64,000 nt of DNA from assembly GCA_030054145.1 (NCBI GenBank), contig JASGCK010000006.1, forward strand, positions 124,001 through 188,000. The letters run 5' to 3'. The notes under the pieces were generated by a model. It made no database searches. It saw nothing but the letters and a program-made list of their open reading frames with translations, and was not told where the DNA came from. A program made the translations under genes and the position numbers. This DNA is from Cytophagales bacterium. Lineage in GTDB: Bacteria; Pseudomonadota; Gammaproteobacteria; Burkholderiales; Burkholderiaceae_C. Shown one piece after another: positions 36,701 to 46,825 of the stretch; the first letter of the stretch is position 1, and every line of letters starts with the position of its first letter.

Positions 36701-39412
36701 ATGAACTTTGATCTCCCAACCCTTGACCAGATGACTGGTGGCATTTTTGGCGCAATGACTTCCAGCGAGCGCACTGCGCGGGTGCGTGCGTGGCTCGAAA
36801 CCGATCCCGCAGCTGACTTGATGCAAGCTGTTTTTAAGGAGTTATCGGTGCGCGACAAAGGCGCTTGTCGTCCGCTGCGTGAGCGGTTAGATGAGATGAA
36901 ACGTATCAAAAATCAAAATGCGTTGGCACAGGAGTGGGCAGCAAGCGCACAGGCGCTGCTCAATTTGTCACGCATGAACATGGCCGACGGCATGGCTTGG
37001 CAGCGCGATGCGGCGAAAGCAGGCGCACCGCTATCAAAAGAGCCGCTGGCCACATTAAAAGCAAAATTAGCCGAGCGTGTGAGCAAAATTGAAGAGGTTC
37101 AGCACCAAGTCGCCGTGCAGCGTGAGGCGGCTGCGCTGTTTATGCAGCGCCTCGATACGCTCAGTACCAAACCGTTGTCGGAAGTCTTAGCTCAGCGCGA
37201 AGCACTTGAGCGTGATGCTGGTGAATGGGTTAAAAAATCACAGGAATTAACCCTTCGCCCCGAGTGGCAAGACATGGATGCCAAGCTTGCGCCGCAACTG
37301 CAAGCCGCCCAAAGCCAGCTTGCCGCCATTTGGGGCGCATTTGCGGCAGTGATGGATACGGCCCAAACCGCTTTGGGCGATGGCGATGCAGCGCTGCCGT
37401 CGATTCCCGTTTGGGCTGACGAAATCCGTGCTCAACGCGGCGTGGCTCTGGCGCAGGCCAAGCCAGCGGCGGCATCTAAACCAAAAATTGATCCCCAGCA
37501 GCGCAAAGCGGCGCACGATGCGGTGCTGCCTATTTTGACCAAATTAGAAGAAGAGCTCGCTGCTGGTCACGGCAAAGCAACCGCAGGCGCGGCTAATAAC
37601 TTGCGCCAAGTCTTAAAAGAGCATGGTGCGTGGATTGATGGCAAGTTAGATCTTGCTTGCCACGCCGCGCTGGGCGCGGCAGGCGAGTTAGAAGGTTGGC
37701 AGCGCTGGCGTGCCGATCAAATTCGTCAAAATTTGGTTGAGCAAGCGCAAGGTTTGCTGGCAAAGCCGCTGCAAGGCAGAAAGCAACAAGATGCTATCCG
37801 AACGCTTCGCGACCAGTGGAAGCAAGCCGATCAAGGTGGCATTCCCAATCATGGATTGTGGAAGCGCTTTGACGATGCCTGCAACGAAGCGCATAAAGTG
37901 GTCGAGGTTTGGCTGGAGGAAGTAAAAGCTAAAAGCGCTGTCGTGATCGCCGAACGCACGGCGTTACTTGAAAAATTAAAAGCCTGGGGCGCAGAGCAAA
38001 AGGCCAATATCGCGGCGCTTGCGGGCGATGCCAAGCCCGATTGGAAGGGAATGCACCGCAGCTTGCATCAATTTAGCGCCGAGTGGCGCGAGTCGGGTCA
38101 TCTGAGCGAGCGCGACTTCGAGGCGCTACAGGCGGCTTGGAAGGCTGCTATTAAAGAGGCGGCAGAACCCCTTGATACGGCGCAAAAAGGGACGTATGCG
38201 CGTCGTCAAGCGCTGATTGAGCAAGCCAAAGAGATGGCTGATGCGGTTGGCAAGGGCGCAGATTTGCGCATCGACTTTGTGCGCGGTATTCAGCAGCAAT
38301 GGCAAGCGGAGGCGCAAAGCGTGCCGCTGGATCGCAAAACTGAGCAAAAATTGTGGGACAACTTCAAAGCGACGATTGACAGCGCTTTTGCTAAGAAAGA
38401 CGAGGCACGTCAGGCAGCGCGTGAGGCGCACATGGCCAGTTTGAGCGTTCACGATAAGGCCGTGCTAGAGGCGTCCAAGGCGCTTGATGCGGCCAACGCC
38501 AGCGGCGAAGCGGGCAAGATTCAAGCGGCGATGTCCGCATTGCAGGCGGCGCTGCGTGGGCAAGCGGCGCAGGTGGCGCAGGTGGCTCAGGTGGCGGCAG
38601 CGGCCGTGCTCAAGGCGAACGAGCCAGCGCCTGCCGCGGTTGATGCAGCAGCAGGTGATGCCGTAGCGCCAAGCGATGCGGTAGCGTCAAGTGATGCGAC
38701 AGCGCCAAGCGATGCGGCAGCGTCAAGTGATGCGCCAGCACCAAGTGATGCCGTAGCACCAAGCGATGCGCCAGCAGTTCCCGTCAAAGTTGCCAAGCCC
38801 TTGGTGGCGATGCGTAGCGACGACCGCAAGTCAGCCAAAGCACCTGAGCCGTCTAAGTTTGGCAAGCGTCCTGATGATCGAGGCGCTGCAGGCCAAGCGG
38901 GACGTGGCTTTGGCGGCAGGGATGCCCAGAAGCCCCGTGAAGACAGGGGTCCCAGGCTATCGGATGAGGCCTTCCATGCTCAGCGCAAAGCGATGGAGCA
39001 AGCGGAATTTGCGCTGCGCAAACTGCAAATGCAAGCGCACGGCGAAGTCGTCACCACGCTGATGAACGCTTGGAAGGAGCGTGCGGTGGATGCTGTGCCA
39101 ACGCTACAGGCGCTTGGCAAGGTGGTGAATGCCGTGACGCGCACGCAGTGGGTGCAGGCACTGGGCAAGCCTGCACAAGAGGGTGCCGCCACTGGCACGG
39201 CGCTTTTGCGTTTAGAGATGGCCAGTGGCGTACCCACGCCAGCGGACTTTTTGGGTGAGCGCAGGATGCTGCAATTGCAATTGCTGACCAAGCGCAATGA
39301 GCCAACGCCAGAGCAAACGTGGGGGGCTGATGTTGCCCAAGTGTTGGTGTCTAGCTATTCTGAAGTCGCGGCCAAGCGCCTTCAAGCCAATTTAAAAGTG
39401 CTTTTGAAGTAA
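36701..39412 (+). CDS. DUF349-repeat protein
   Basis: A large, mostly helical, soluble protein of 903 residues. Several DUF349-like modules can be seen, for example near residues 365-400 (TLRDQWKQADQGG, HGLWKRFDDACNEAHK) and 440-490 (LHQFSAEWRESGHL). Residues 655-692 are a repetitive acidic stretch built of PSDA and SSDA units. A disordered basic segment follows, then a helical C-terminus. Function is unknown; coiled-coil scaffolding is likely. Confidence 0.85.
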   Translation: MNFDLPTLDQMTGGIFGAMTSSERTARVRAWLETDPAADLMQAVFKELSVRDKGACRPLRERLDEMKRIKNQNALAQEWAASAQALLNLSRMNMADGMAWQRDAAKAGAPLSKEPLATLKAKLAERVSKIEEVQHQVAVQREAAALFMQRLDTLSTKPLSEVLAQREALERDAGEWVKKSQELTLRPEWQDMDAKLAPQLQAAQSQLAAIWGAFAAVMDTAQTALGDGDAALPSIPVWADEIRAQRGVALAQAKPAAASKPKIDPQQRKAAHDAVLPILTKLEEELAAGHGKATAGAANNLRQVLKEHGAWIDGKLDLACHAALGAAGELEGWQRWRADQIRQNLVEQAQGLLAKPLQGRKQQDAIRTLRDQWKQADQGGIPNHGLWKRFDDACNEAHKVVEVWLEEVKAKSAVVIAERTALLEKLKAWGAEQKANIAALAGDAKPDWKGMHRSLHQFSAEWRESGHLSERDFEALQAAWKAAIKEAAEPLDTAQKGTYARRQALIEQAKEMADAVGKGADLRIDFVRGIQQQWQAEAQSVPLDRKTEQKLWDNFKATIDSAFAKKDEARQAAREAHMASLSVHDKAVLEASKALDAANASGEAGKIQAAMSALQAALRGQAAQVAQVAQVAAAAVLKANEPAPAAVDAAAGDAVAPSDAVASSDATAPSDAAASSDAPAPSDAVAPSDAPAVPVKVAKPLVAMRSDDRKSAKAPEPSKFGKRPDDRGAAGQAGRGFGGRDAQKPREDRGPRLSDEAFHAQRKAMEQAEFALRKLQMQAHGEVVTTLMNAWKERAVDAVPTLQALGKVVNAVTRTQWVQALGKPAQEGAATGTALLRLEMASGVPTPADFLGERRMLQLQLLTKRNEPTPEQTWGADVAQVLVSSYSEVAAKRLQANLKVLLK
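38663..38776 (+). repeat. 18-bp tandem repeat inside the DUF349 gene
   Basis: Six copies of an 18-base unit close to GTAGCGCCAAGCGATGCG, plus a partial one, encode alternating APSDA and ASSDA blocks. Copies differ by a few bases, so the array is imperfect but could change length in frame. Confidence 0.85.
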
Positions 39413-39420
39413 GGGTGCTG

Positions 39421-39972
39421 ATGTTGAATAGCCACATGGAATTGATGGGCGATGCGATGACGCTACGCCCGCTTCAAAGCCAAGACTTTGAAGCGCTCTA
39501 TGCGGCGGCATCCGATCCGCTCATTTGGGAGCAGCATCCCGATCCGCTTCGGTACCAACGGGATGCGTTTCAGACAAAGTTCTTTGAGCCTGCCGTCCAG
39601 TCTCAAAGGGCGTATGTGGTGATTGACAAGGCCAGCGGTCAGATGCTTGGCTCGTCGCGGTACTACGACTACGACGCGGACAAAAGCGAAATCGCAATTG
39701 GCTATACGTTTTTGGCTAGAAGCCATTGGGGCGGTGGAGCCAATGGTGAGATGAAGCGCTTGATGCTTGATCACGCTTTTGCGGCGGGGATCACGCGAGT
39801 GTGGTTTCATATTGGCGAGAAGAATATGCGCTCACGCAAGGCGTTGGAAAAAATAGGTGGACGACTCTCTCACGCGGGCAAAAAAGAAATGCTAGGCGTG
39901 TTGCACGACTATGTTTTTTACGCCATCGACGCGCCGACAATCGCGCCCAATCCCAAGAGCCACAGCAAGTGA
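39421..39972 (+). CDS. GNAT family N-acetyltransferase
   Basis: A 183-residue acetyltransferase of the RimJ/RimL-like group (MTLRPLQSQDFEALYAAASD; FHIGEKNMRSRKALEKIGG). These modify N-termini or small amines using acetyl-CoA; the target is unknown. The ATG at 39421 is preferred to the GTG at 39415. Its 3' end overlaps the convergent chromate transporter gene by 55 bases. Confidence 0.85.
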   Translation: MLNSHMELMGDAMTLRPLQSQDFEALYAAASDPLIWEQHPDPLRYQRDAFQTKFFEPAVQSQRAYVVIDKASGQMLGSSRYYDYDADKSEIAIGYTFLARSHWGGGANGEMKRLMLDHAFAAGITRVWFHIGEKNMRSRKALEKIGGRLSHAGKKEMLGVLHDYVFYAIDAPTIAPNPKSHSK

Positions 39973-40487
39973 ATCTTGGTGCGCCACACTAGCAACGCGG
40001 CAGCCAAGGTCAGCAGCCAAAACGGCCAGTCGCTCGGCTTTTGATTGGCAGAACTCAAAATCCATGCCGTCGCAACCAACAGCGCCAGCGTCACGGGAAC
40101 CAATCCTGCCTTGAAAGCTTGAACGCCTAAGCGTTTGCGGTTGGCGTGCATCCAGCGTGTAATCGACAAAGTTAATAAGCTACTGGGAATCAGCATACCC
40201 AAAAATGCGCCCGCCATTGCGGCGAGTGCGCCTATCCAGCCCTCTGCGGCGAGACCGACATTCCAACCCATGAGTGCAATAAAGAGCACATTGGGCCCTG
40301 GTGCGGCTTGCGCAATGGCAATCGAGCTATTAAATTGAGTGTCCGTCAGCCAGCCGTGCTCATCGACCAAATAGCGATGAATGTCGGGCGTGGTGGTAAT
40401 CGCGCCGCCAATCGCAAGTAGCGACAGCGTCATAAAGTAGCTGCATAAGCTCCACCAGTCACTCCAATTGAGCTGCCATGCGCTCAT
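39918..40487 (-). CDS. chrA: chromate transporter, second half-gene
   Basis: Short-chain ChrA-type membrane protein of 189 residues with about six helices and the motif AQAAPGPNVLFIALMGW, in which the PGP segment is typical. The frame is open upstream to 41021 but that overlaps the first half-gene; the ATG at 40487 overlaps its stop as ATGA. Two halves together match one long ChrA. They export chromate or related oxyanions. Confidence 0.88.
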   Translation of the reverse strand: MSAWQLNWSDWWSLCSYFMTLSLLAIGGAITTTPDIHRYLVDEHGWLTDTQFNSSIAIAQAAPGPNVLFIALMGWNVGLAAEGWIGALAAMAGAFLGMLIPSSLLTLSITRWMHANRKRLGVQAFKAGLVPVTLALLVATAWILSSANQKPSDWPFWLLTLAAALLVWRTKIHLLWLLGLGAIVGASMA

Positions 40488-41068
40488 GCTTGCGACTCCC
40501 GTTGACTCGCTTGAGCCAGCTTCAACTGACGATACGTCCAACAAATAGAAGGTAGTCCCACACAAAGAATGGCCGCAATTAACGGCAAACGAAAAAGCGC
40601 GACCAGCACAAACGAAGCGCTGGTCATGGCAAGGAACATGGGTTTTCCAATCGGACTGGTTTTGATAGTTGGTAACAGCTTGAGTCCTACCGCGCCGATC
40701 ATGCCCGCCGCAACCGCGCCCATGCCTTTCACAGCGCCTGCTATGAAAGCAACATTGGCAAATTGACCGTGTAGCACCGCCAGCGTGGCAACGATGATGA
40801 GCGGCGCTAAAAACAATCCCGCTAATGCAGCCAGCGCACCGCGAATGCCAAAGTAGCGATCCCCCAGTATGAGTGCCAGATTGACCACATTGGGACCTGG
40901 CAAAACTTGCGATACAGCCCAGTCTTCGGCAAATTGCTGCTCGGTTAGCCAGCGTTTTTGTTCGCACAGCACCCGCTGTACCACGGTGAGAACACCGCCA
41001 AAGCCTTGCAAGGCCATCCATTGAAACGAAAGAAAGAGATCAAGGAGCGATGCGGGACGGTTTGGCAT
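40484..41068 (-). CDS. chrA: chromate transporter, first half-gene
   Basis: Partner of the gene above, 194 residues, with FGGVLTVVQRVLCEQKRWLT and VLPGPNVVNLALILG. Paired short ChrA genes form heterodimers in known cases. The start is 50 bases before the divergent ygiQ gene. Confidence 0.88.
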   Translation of the reverse strand: MPNRPASLLDLFLSFQWMALQGFGGVLTVVQRVLCEQKRWLTEQQFAEDWAVSQVLPGPNVVNLALILGDRYFGIRGALAALAGLFLAPLIIVATLAVLHGQFANVAFIAGAVKGMGAVAAGMIGAVGLKLLPTIKTSPIGKPMFLAMTSASFVLVALFRLPLIAAILCVGLPSICWTYRQLKLAQASQRESQA

Positions 41069-41118
41069 AGGTCAATCTTACGTGATTGAGTGATAGAGCC
41101 GCCTCTTACAATAGAGCG

Positions 41119-43605
41119 ATGTCCGCCGCCTCCGTAGTCTATCCAGACGTTTCCCTCTTTCCACGCGACGCCAAGCCCTTAACCAGTTACCGTCCTTTTT
41201 GGGCGAAACGTTTTGGTGTGGCGAAGTTTTTGCCAATGAGCCGTGCCGAGATGGACGTGCTCGGCTGGGACTCGTGCGACATCATCATTGTGTGCGGCGA
41301 TGCCTATGTCGATCACCCCAGTTTTGGTATGGCGGTGATTGGCAGAACCTTAGAGGCGCAAGGCTTTCGAGTTGGTTTGATTTGTCAGCCCAATTGGAAT
41401 AGCGCAGAAGCCTTCAAAGCGCTTGGCAAGCCCAATCTCTTTTGGGGCGTGAGCGCAGGCAACATGGACTCCATGATTAACCGCTACACGGCAGATCGAA
41501 AAATCAGAAGCGACGATGCCTACACCCCAGGCGGCGTAGGCGGCAAACGCCCAGACCGCGCGGCCTTGGTCTATGCCCAGCGATGCAAAGAGGCCTATCC
41601 CGAAGTGCCGCTGGTGCTGGGCGGTATTGAAGCCAGTTTGCGCCGCATTGCGCACTACGACTATTGGAGCGACAAAGTCCGCCGCTCGGTGCTGGTGGAT
41701 GCCAAGGCCGATTTGCTGCTCTACGGCAATGCCGAGCGCGCCATTGTTGAGATTGCGCATCGCCTCGCCAAGCGCGAGCCGATTGAGACAATCACAGACA
41801 TTCGCGGCACAGCGTTTGTCCGCAAAGCCACGCCCCTCTTGCCTTCTGGCGATGCGGCATGGACAGAGATTGACTCCACTGACATCGACACGCCAGGCCG
41901 TATCGAGCAGGTCGTCAATCCCTACATGATGAGCGCTGATTTGGCACGAGAGCAGGGCGGTGAGTGCGTGAAGGACAACACCGTTCGCCCTGAGCTTGTC
42001 GAAGGGCTACAGGGACATCAGGCTTCGACAGGCTCAGCCCGAACGGATATGGCTGCCAATGGTGAGTGCGTGAAGGATGGTGCAAATGCCGATTTGAGCG
42101 CCCTGACGGCAGCAAACAATTGGGGTCTGACCCCAAAAGCCAAAAGCGAATGGCAAGATGCCAATAGCGGCGCAAAGGGGTCTGACCCCAATTGGCTTGC
42201 GGATTCCATGCAAATACGCCCGCTCCAATTCCAGCGTAACCCGCTTGTCAAACTCAAGCGCGACACCAGCGTCATCCGCCTGCCAAGTTTTGAAGCTGTT
42301 GCCAAAGACCCTGTGCTCTACGCCCACGCCAACCGCGTGTTGCACCTAGAGACCAATCCTGGCAATGCGCGGGCTTTGGTGCAGCGCCACGGCGACGGCA
42401 TTACCTCGAAAGACGTGTGGGTCAATCCGCCGCCGATTCCACTCGCCACCGCCGAGATGGATCATGTATTTGATTTGCCCTACGCCAGATCACCGCATCC
42501 CAGCTACGCGGACGAGCAAGGCTCGCACGACGGCGCAACCAAAATCCCCGCATGGGAGATGATTCGCTTTAGCGTCAACATCATGCGCGGCTGCTTTGGT
42601 GGCTGCACGTTTTGCTCCATCACTGAGCATGAGGGACGCATCATTCAAAGCCGCTCCGAGGATTCCGTCATCCGCGAAATTGAAGCCATACGCGATACCG
42701 TCAAAGGCTTTACGGGCGTGGTCTCCGACCTTGGTGGCCCTACCGCCAATATGTACCGCATTGGTTGCAAATCGCCTGAGATTGAATCGGCTTGCCGCAA
42801 GCCGTCTTGCGTGTATCCAACGATTTGCAGCAACCTCAATACCGACCACAGCAGCCTCATTCACATGTACCGCCGTGCGCGAGAACTCAAAGGCGTGAAG
42901 AAGATTTTGATTGGCTCGGGGCTGCGTTACGACCTTGCCGTCAAGTCGCCCGAATACGTGAAGGAGTTGGTGACGCATCACGTAGGCGGCTACCTCAAAA
43001 TCGCCCCCGAGCATACCGAAGCGGGGCCGCTCTCTAAGATGATGAAGCCGGGCATTGGCAGCTACGACAAGTTCAAACAGATGTTTGAAAAGTACAGCGC
43101 GGAAGCGGGCAAGAAGCAATACTTAATCCCGTACTTCATTGCGGCGCATCCTGGCACGCGAGATGAGGACATGATGAATCTTGCGGTATGGCTCAAACGC
43201 AATGGCTTTCGCGCCGACCAAGTGCAAACTTTTTATCCAAGCCCGATGGCGACAGCGACCGCCATGTATCACAGCAAGCGCAATCCGCTGCGCAAAATTA
43301 CGCGCGATTCTGAAGCGGTAGACATTGTGAAGGGTGAGCGCCAGCGCAGGCTGCACAAGGCTTTCCTTAGGTATCACGACGCCAACAATTGGCCGCTGTT
43401 GCGCGATGCGTTAAAGGCAATGGGACGCGCGGATTTGATCGGCAATGGCAAACAACATTTGATTCCCACTTGGCAGCCTGTGACGGATGGCACGTATGTG
43501 TCGGCACGTAAAAAGAATTCGACATCATTGGCAAAGCCCCCCGCACCCGTGAAGGGACGACTGCTGACGCAGCATACGGGGTTGCCGCCTAGGGCGAAGA
43601 AGTAA
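41119..43605 (+). CDS. ygiQ: YgiQ family radical SAM protein with repeat-derived insert
   Basis: A radical SAM protein of 828 residues. The N-terminal YgiQ domain is seen in [18 protein letters not shown], and the iron-sulphur ligands are C492, C496 and C499 (GCFGGCTFC). Its substrate is unknown. A stretch at about residues 279-359 is made of mobile repeats translated in frame: a 24-base inverted repeat pair, a 17-base direct repeat and two copies of GGGGTCTGACCCC. That explains the extra length compared with about 740 in the family. The ATG at 41119 is preferred to the TTG at 41086. Confidence 0.92.
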   Translation: MSAASVVYPDVSLFPRDAKPLTSYRPFWAKRFGVAKFLPMSRAEMDVLGWDSCDIIIVCGDAYVDHPSFGMAVIGRTLEAQGFRVGLICQPNWNSAEAFKALGKPNLFWGVSAGNMDSMINRYTADRKIRSDDAYTPGGVGGKRPDRAALVYAQRCKEAYPEVPLVLGGIEASLRRIAHYDYWSDKVRRSVLVDAKADLLLYGNAERAIVEIAHRLAKREPIETITDIRGTAFVRKATPLLPSGDAAWTEIDSTDIDTPGRIEQVVNPYMMSADLAREQGGECVKDNTVRPELVEGLQGHQASTGSARTDMAANGECVKDGANADLSALTAANNWGLTPKAKSEWQDANSGAKGSDPNWLADSMQIRPLQFQRNPLVKLKRDTSVIRLPSFEAVAKDPVLYAHANRVLHLETNPGNARALVQRHGDGITSKDVWVNPPPIPLATAEMDHVFDLPYARSPHPSYADEQGSHDGATKIPAWEMIRFSVNIMRGCFGGCTFCSITEHEGRIIQSRSEDSVIREIEAIRDTVKGFTGVVSDLGGPTANMYRIGCKSPEIESACRKPSCVYPTICSNLNTDHSSLIHMYRRARELKGVKKILIGSGLRYDLAVKSPEYVKELVTHHVGGYLKIAPEHTEAGPLSKMMKPGIGSYDKFKQMFEKYSAEAGKKQYLIPYFIAAHPGTRDEDMMNLAVWLKRNGFRADQVQTFYPSPMATATAMYHSKRNPLRKITRDSEAVDIVKGERQRRLHKAFLRYHDANNWPLLRDALKAMGRADLIGNGKQHLIPTWQPVTDGTYVSARKKNSTSLAKPPAPVKGRLLTQHTGLPPRAKK
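41959..42077. repeat. 17-base direct repeats flanking the palindrome
   Basis: GGTGAGTGCGTGAAGGA occurs at 41959-41975 and again at 42061-42077, framing the inverted repeat at 41981-42046. This suits a target duplication or a tandem duplication made when the element arrived. Confidence 0.8.
41981..42046. repeat. dispersed inverted-repeat element inside ygiQ
   Basis: Arms of 24 bases (41981-42004 and 42023-42046) differ at about three positions and are separated by 18 bases. Each arm contains TGAGC(T/C)TGTCGAAG or its complement. The copy in cysS at 5238-5264 is one arm. Translated here as [20 protein letters not shown]. Confidence 0.85.
42120..42189. repeat. two copies of a GGGGTCTGACCCC palindrome
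   Basis: TTGGGGTCTGACCCCAA at 42120-42136 and GGGGTCTGACCCC at 42177-42189 lie in frame within ygiQ, directly after the first repeat cluster. Translated as WGLTPK and KGSDPN. Confidence 0.8.
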
Positions 43606-43618
43606 GAGGAATATCCAG

Positions 43619-44677
43619 ATGAGTGATAAGCGACGTATTGCAAAGCCAGCCCAGCCCAGCACAGCGGCAGCCGTCCGCTCCTCTGCTGCCGAATACCTCA
43701 CTTTCATGGCCGCAACTGGTGAGAGTGGCGAGGGCGCGGTGGAGGCGCTTTACGCCGATGAGAACATCTGGTTGACGCAAAAAATGATGGGGTTGCTCTA
43801 CGACGTGCAAACGCACACCATCAACTACCATCTCAAGAAAGTCTTTTTTGATGCCGAGTTGCAGCAAAATTCAGTTATTCGAAATTTTCGAATAACTGCC
43901 AAAGACGGAAAAACTTACGAGACCCAGCACTACAAACTAGCCGCCATCATTGCCGTGGGCTACAAAGTCAACTCGGAACGCGCAGTTCAGTTTCGCAAAT
44001 GGGCAACCAACATCATTGAATCGTTCACCATCAAAGGCTTCGCCATGGATGATGAGCGGCTTAAAAGTGGCGGCTCAGTCCTGACTCGGCAATATTTTGA
44101 AGAGCAGTTAGAGCGCATTCGTGAGATTCGCCTGTCCGAGCGCAAGTTCTATCAAAAAATTACCGACATCTACGCTACGGCGATTGACTACGACGTGACA
44201 GCGCAAGCCACCCAGCGTTTTTTTGCCACAGTGCAAAACAAGCTACATTGGGCGATTCATGGGCAAACAGCAGCCGAAGTCATCGTTAGCCGCGCAGATG
44301 CGAGCAAAGAACGCATGGGGCTTGCGACGTGGAAGGATGCGCCTCACGGGAAAATCCAAAGATTTGACGTCAGCATTGCAAAAAATTACCTCACGCAAGA
44401 CGAAATGGCGCAATTACAGCGCTTGGTATCTGCCTATTTGGATGTGGCTGAAAGCATGGCACTGCGGCAGATTCCAATGACGATGCAGGACTGGGAAACA
44501 CGGCTGAATCGCTTTATCGAAGCAACCGACCGCGAAGTGCTGCAAGACGCAGGTAAAGTCACCACCGAAATTGCCAAAGCCCATGCCGAGAGCGAGTTCG
44601 AGAAATACCGCATTGTTCAAGACCGTTTGTTTGAAAGTGATTTTGACCAAGTGTTAAAACGCATTAACAAAGCGTAG
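43619..44677 (+). CDS. rhuM: RhuM family protein
   Basis: A 352-residue protein of the RhuM family: AAEYLTFMA, ENIWLTQKMMGLLYDVQTHT and HYKLAAIIAVGYKVNSERAV, then a helical C-terminal half. The family is scattered, often near restriction systems and islands, and its biochemical role is not settled. It starts 13 bases after ygiQ on the same strand and ends 36 bases before pepA, so it sits as a single extra gene in a housekeeping neighbourhood. Two remnants of another RhuM lie at 61276-61356 and 63038-63259. Confidence 0.85.
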   Translation: MSDKRRIAKPAQPSTAAAVRSSAAEYLTFMAATGESGEGAVEALYADENIWLTQKMMGLLYDVQTHTINYHLKKVFFDAELQQNSVIRNFRITAKDGKTYETQHYKLAAIIAVGYKVNSERAVQFRKWATNIIESFTIKGFAMDDERLKSGGSVLTRQYFEEQLERIREIRLSERKFYQKITDIYATAIDYDVTAQATQRFFATVQNKLHWAIHGQTAAEVIVSRADASKERMGLATWKDAPHGKIQRFDVSIAKNYLTQDEMAQLQRLVSAYLDVAESMALRQIPMTMQDWETRLNRFIEATDREVLQDAGKVTTEIAKAHAESEFEKYRIVQDRLFESDFDQVLKRINKA

Positions 44678-44713
44678 AAAATAATAAATTGCAATCAAGC
44701 ATACGAAAACACC

Positions 44714-46213
44714 ATGAAATTCCAACTCAAAACCCTAACCCCCGCCCAAGCCTGCGCTGAAAAATCTGATGCGCTTTTAGTCCTACTTCCTAAAGGCGAT
44801 GCTTCGCAGGCCAAGCAGGATAAGGCTTCCAAAGCCACATGGCCGCTAGCCCAGACTGTACAAGCCGCGCAGGCCGATGGCGATTTCGAGGATAAATCTG
44901 GCAAGACTTTGCTGCTCTACGGTGCTGCTGGCGTGGCCGCGCGCTTGGCGGTGGTGATGTCCGCTGGCAAAGGCTCGGCAAAGGATGTGCGTGATGCTGT
45001 TGCTGCTGGCATGGCTGCACTCAAAGGTCGTTCGATCAAAAAATTGACCGTGTGCCTTGGCGATGCGTCACAAAGCCAATATCTACCTATCGTGATGCAA
45101 GCCATTGCGGATGCGACCTATGTCTACACCGCGACCAAGGGCAGCGCGACGGACGATAAATCGGGTCGCAAGCTGGCGCAAGTGACGATTGGCACGGTCG
45201 ATAGCGCAAAGGCCAAAGCCGCTTTTGCGCATGGTCAAGCGCTGGTTGCTGGGCAAGATTTTGCCAAGGAGTGGGCGAATCGTCCGGCAAACTTTGCCAC
45301 GCCAACGCTTTTGGGCGAGGCGGCTAAATCGCTGGCGAAGGCTCATGCTGCGCTGCAGTGCGAGGTGCTGGGCCCCAAAGAGGTTGATAAGCTGGGCATG
45401 GGCTCGTTTGCCTCGGTGGCGCGGGGCTCGAATGAGCCGCTGCGTTTTATTGTGCTCAAGTACATGGGCGGCGCCAAGTCGCTCGCGCCTACGGTGCTGA
45501 TTGGCAAGGGCGTGACGTTTGATACGGGCGGCATTTCACTCAAGCCTGGCGCAAGCATGGACGAGATGAAGTTCGATATGTGCGGCGCGGCTTCGGTGCT
45601 GGGCACACTCCGTGCGCTGGCGGAACTCAAACCCAAGCTCAACGTGATTGGACTGATTCCCGCCACCGAAAATATGCCTAGCGGTCACGCCACCAAGCCT
45701 GGCGATGTGGTCACAGCGATGGACGGTCAAACGATTGAAGTGCTCAACACCGATGCCGAAGGTCGCCTCATTTTGAATGACGCGCTGGTGTACGCCAAGC
45801 GTTTGAAGCCTGCGGCCGTGGTGGATATTGCCACGCTGACGGGCGCGTGCGGCGTGGCGCTGGGCAGCGTGCGAGCTGGGCTATTTAGCACGGACGACGC
45901 GCTGGCGGCAAGCTTGCAAGCGGCGGGTGAGCGGGCGCTTGATTTGGCTTGGCGGATGCCACTGGATGACGAATATGCCGAAGGACTGAAGAGCAATTTT
46001 GCCGATGTTGCCAACATCGCTCCGCCAGGTGGTGGCGCGGTGACGGCGGCGAAGTTTTTGGAGCGCTTCACCAAAACCAAAGGTGCGAGCGGCGAAGCGG
46101 CGTTCCCTTGGGCGCATCTTGATATCGCAGGCGTGGCGTGGAAGGGCGGCAAAGAGAAGGGCGCAACGGCGCGTCCTGTGGGTTTGCTGCTTGAGTGGTT
46201 GCTGGCTAAGTAA
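44714..46213 (+). CDS. pepA: leucyl aminopeptidase
   Basis: M17 metallopeptidase of 499 residues. The catalytic domain has GKGVTFDTGGISLKPG and NTDAEGRLILND, with the metal ligands Lys, Asp, Asp, Asp, Glu in order. It removes N-terminal residues in the cytoplasm; PepA also binds DNA in some bacteria. It is followed by holC, the usual arrangement. Confidence 0.96.
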   Translation: MKFQLKTLTPAQACAEKSDALLVLLPKGDASQAKQDKASKATWPLAQTVQAAQADGDFEDKSGKTLLLYGAAGVAARLAVVMSAGKGSAKDVRDAVAAGMAALKGRSIKKLTVCLGDASQSQYLPIVMQAIADATYVYTATKGSATDDKSGRKLAQVTIGTVDSAKAKAAFAHGQALVAGQDFAKEWANRPANFATPTLLGEAAKSLAKAHAALQCEVLGPKEVDKLGMGSFASVARGSNEPLRFIVLKYMGGAKSLAPTVLIGKGVTFDTGGISLKPGASMDEMKFDMCGAASVLGTLRALAELKPKLNVIGLIPATENMPSGHATKPGDVVTAMDGQTIEVLNTDAEGRLILNDALVYAKRLKPAAVVDIATLTGACGVALGSVRAGLFSTDDALAASLQAAGERALDLAWRMPLDDEYAEGLKSNFADVANIAPPGGGAVTAAKFLERFTKTKGASGEAAFPWAHLDIAGVAWKGGKEKGATARPVGLLLEWLLAK

Positions 46214-46265
46214 AGAGATCCTTAGCCAAGCTTAGGACGAACGGCATTTTTAGCTATTTCTCGAT

Positions 46266-46706
46266 ATGACCAACATCAGTTTTCACTTTAACGTTGCTGA
46301 CACGCATCACTACGTTTGCCGCTTAGTTAAAAAAGCATGGCAACAAGAAAAGCCCGTGCTCGTCGTGGGCGAACAAGATTGGCTGGATGAGTTAGACGGC
46401 GCGCTTTGGACGTTCTCGGACGCCGACTTTATTCCGCACGCATTTGTGGGCGAAGAGGCAGACGAGGTGTCTGACGAAACAGTCAACGTCTGGCTGGCAA
46501 CCGCAGATCAAATCAATACATTGGCGGAAAAACACGCTGGTTTTTTGATTCATCTTGGCGATGCCCAGCCCGTTGGTTTTGAACGCTTCGAGCGCTTGAT
46601 TGAGATCGTGCCGCAATCGGAAGCAGCAAAAATAGCGGCGCGTAAGCGCTGGAGCTACTACAAGCAGCGAGGGTATCCACTGACTCATCATGATGCAAAA
46701 AATTAA
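46266..46706 (+). CDS. holC: DNA polymerase III subunit chi
   Basis: A 146-residue clamp-loader accessory subunit that links the replisome to single-strand binding protein. SFHFNVADTHHYVCRLVKKA and LWTFSDADFIPHA match the family, with the core ending near residue 130. It lies 52 bases after pepA. Confidence 0.9.
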   Translation: MTNISFHFNVADTHHYVCRLVKKAWQQEKPVLVVGEQDWLDELDGALWTFSDADFIPHAFVGEEADEVSDETVNVWLATADQINTLAEKHAGFLIHLGDAQPVGFERFERLIEIVPQSEAAKIAARKRWSYYKQRGYPLTHHDAKN

Positions 46707-46825
46707 TCAATAAGAATTCAGCTTTGGGTTTGAGTGTGGTTTGCGAACCACAATATACATAGGCATTTCATAGCGGAACCCCAATATGGTGGCGGGTTGG
46801 GTGGGAATTCAATAAAATTGATAGC

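Noticed and set aside
40488-41021. Longer N-terminus for the second chromate transporter gene
   Set aside because: It overlaps the first half-gene in another frame; the ATG at 40487 makes the usual ATGA overlap.
42490-43119. Long open frame (209 codons) antisense to ygiQ
   Set aside because: It mirrors the strong YgiQ reading frame in the same region, and its protein is rich in Arg, His and Ala with no family features.
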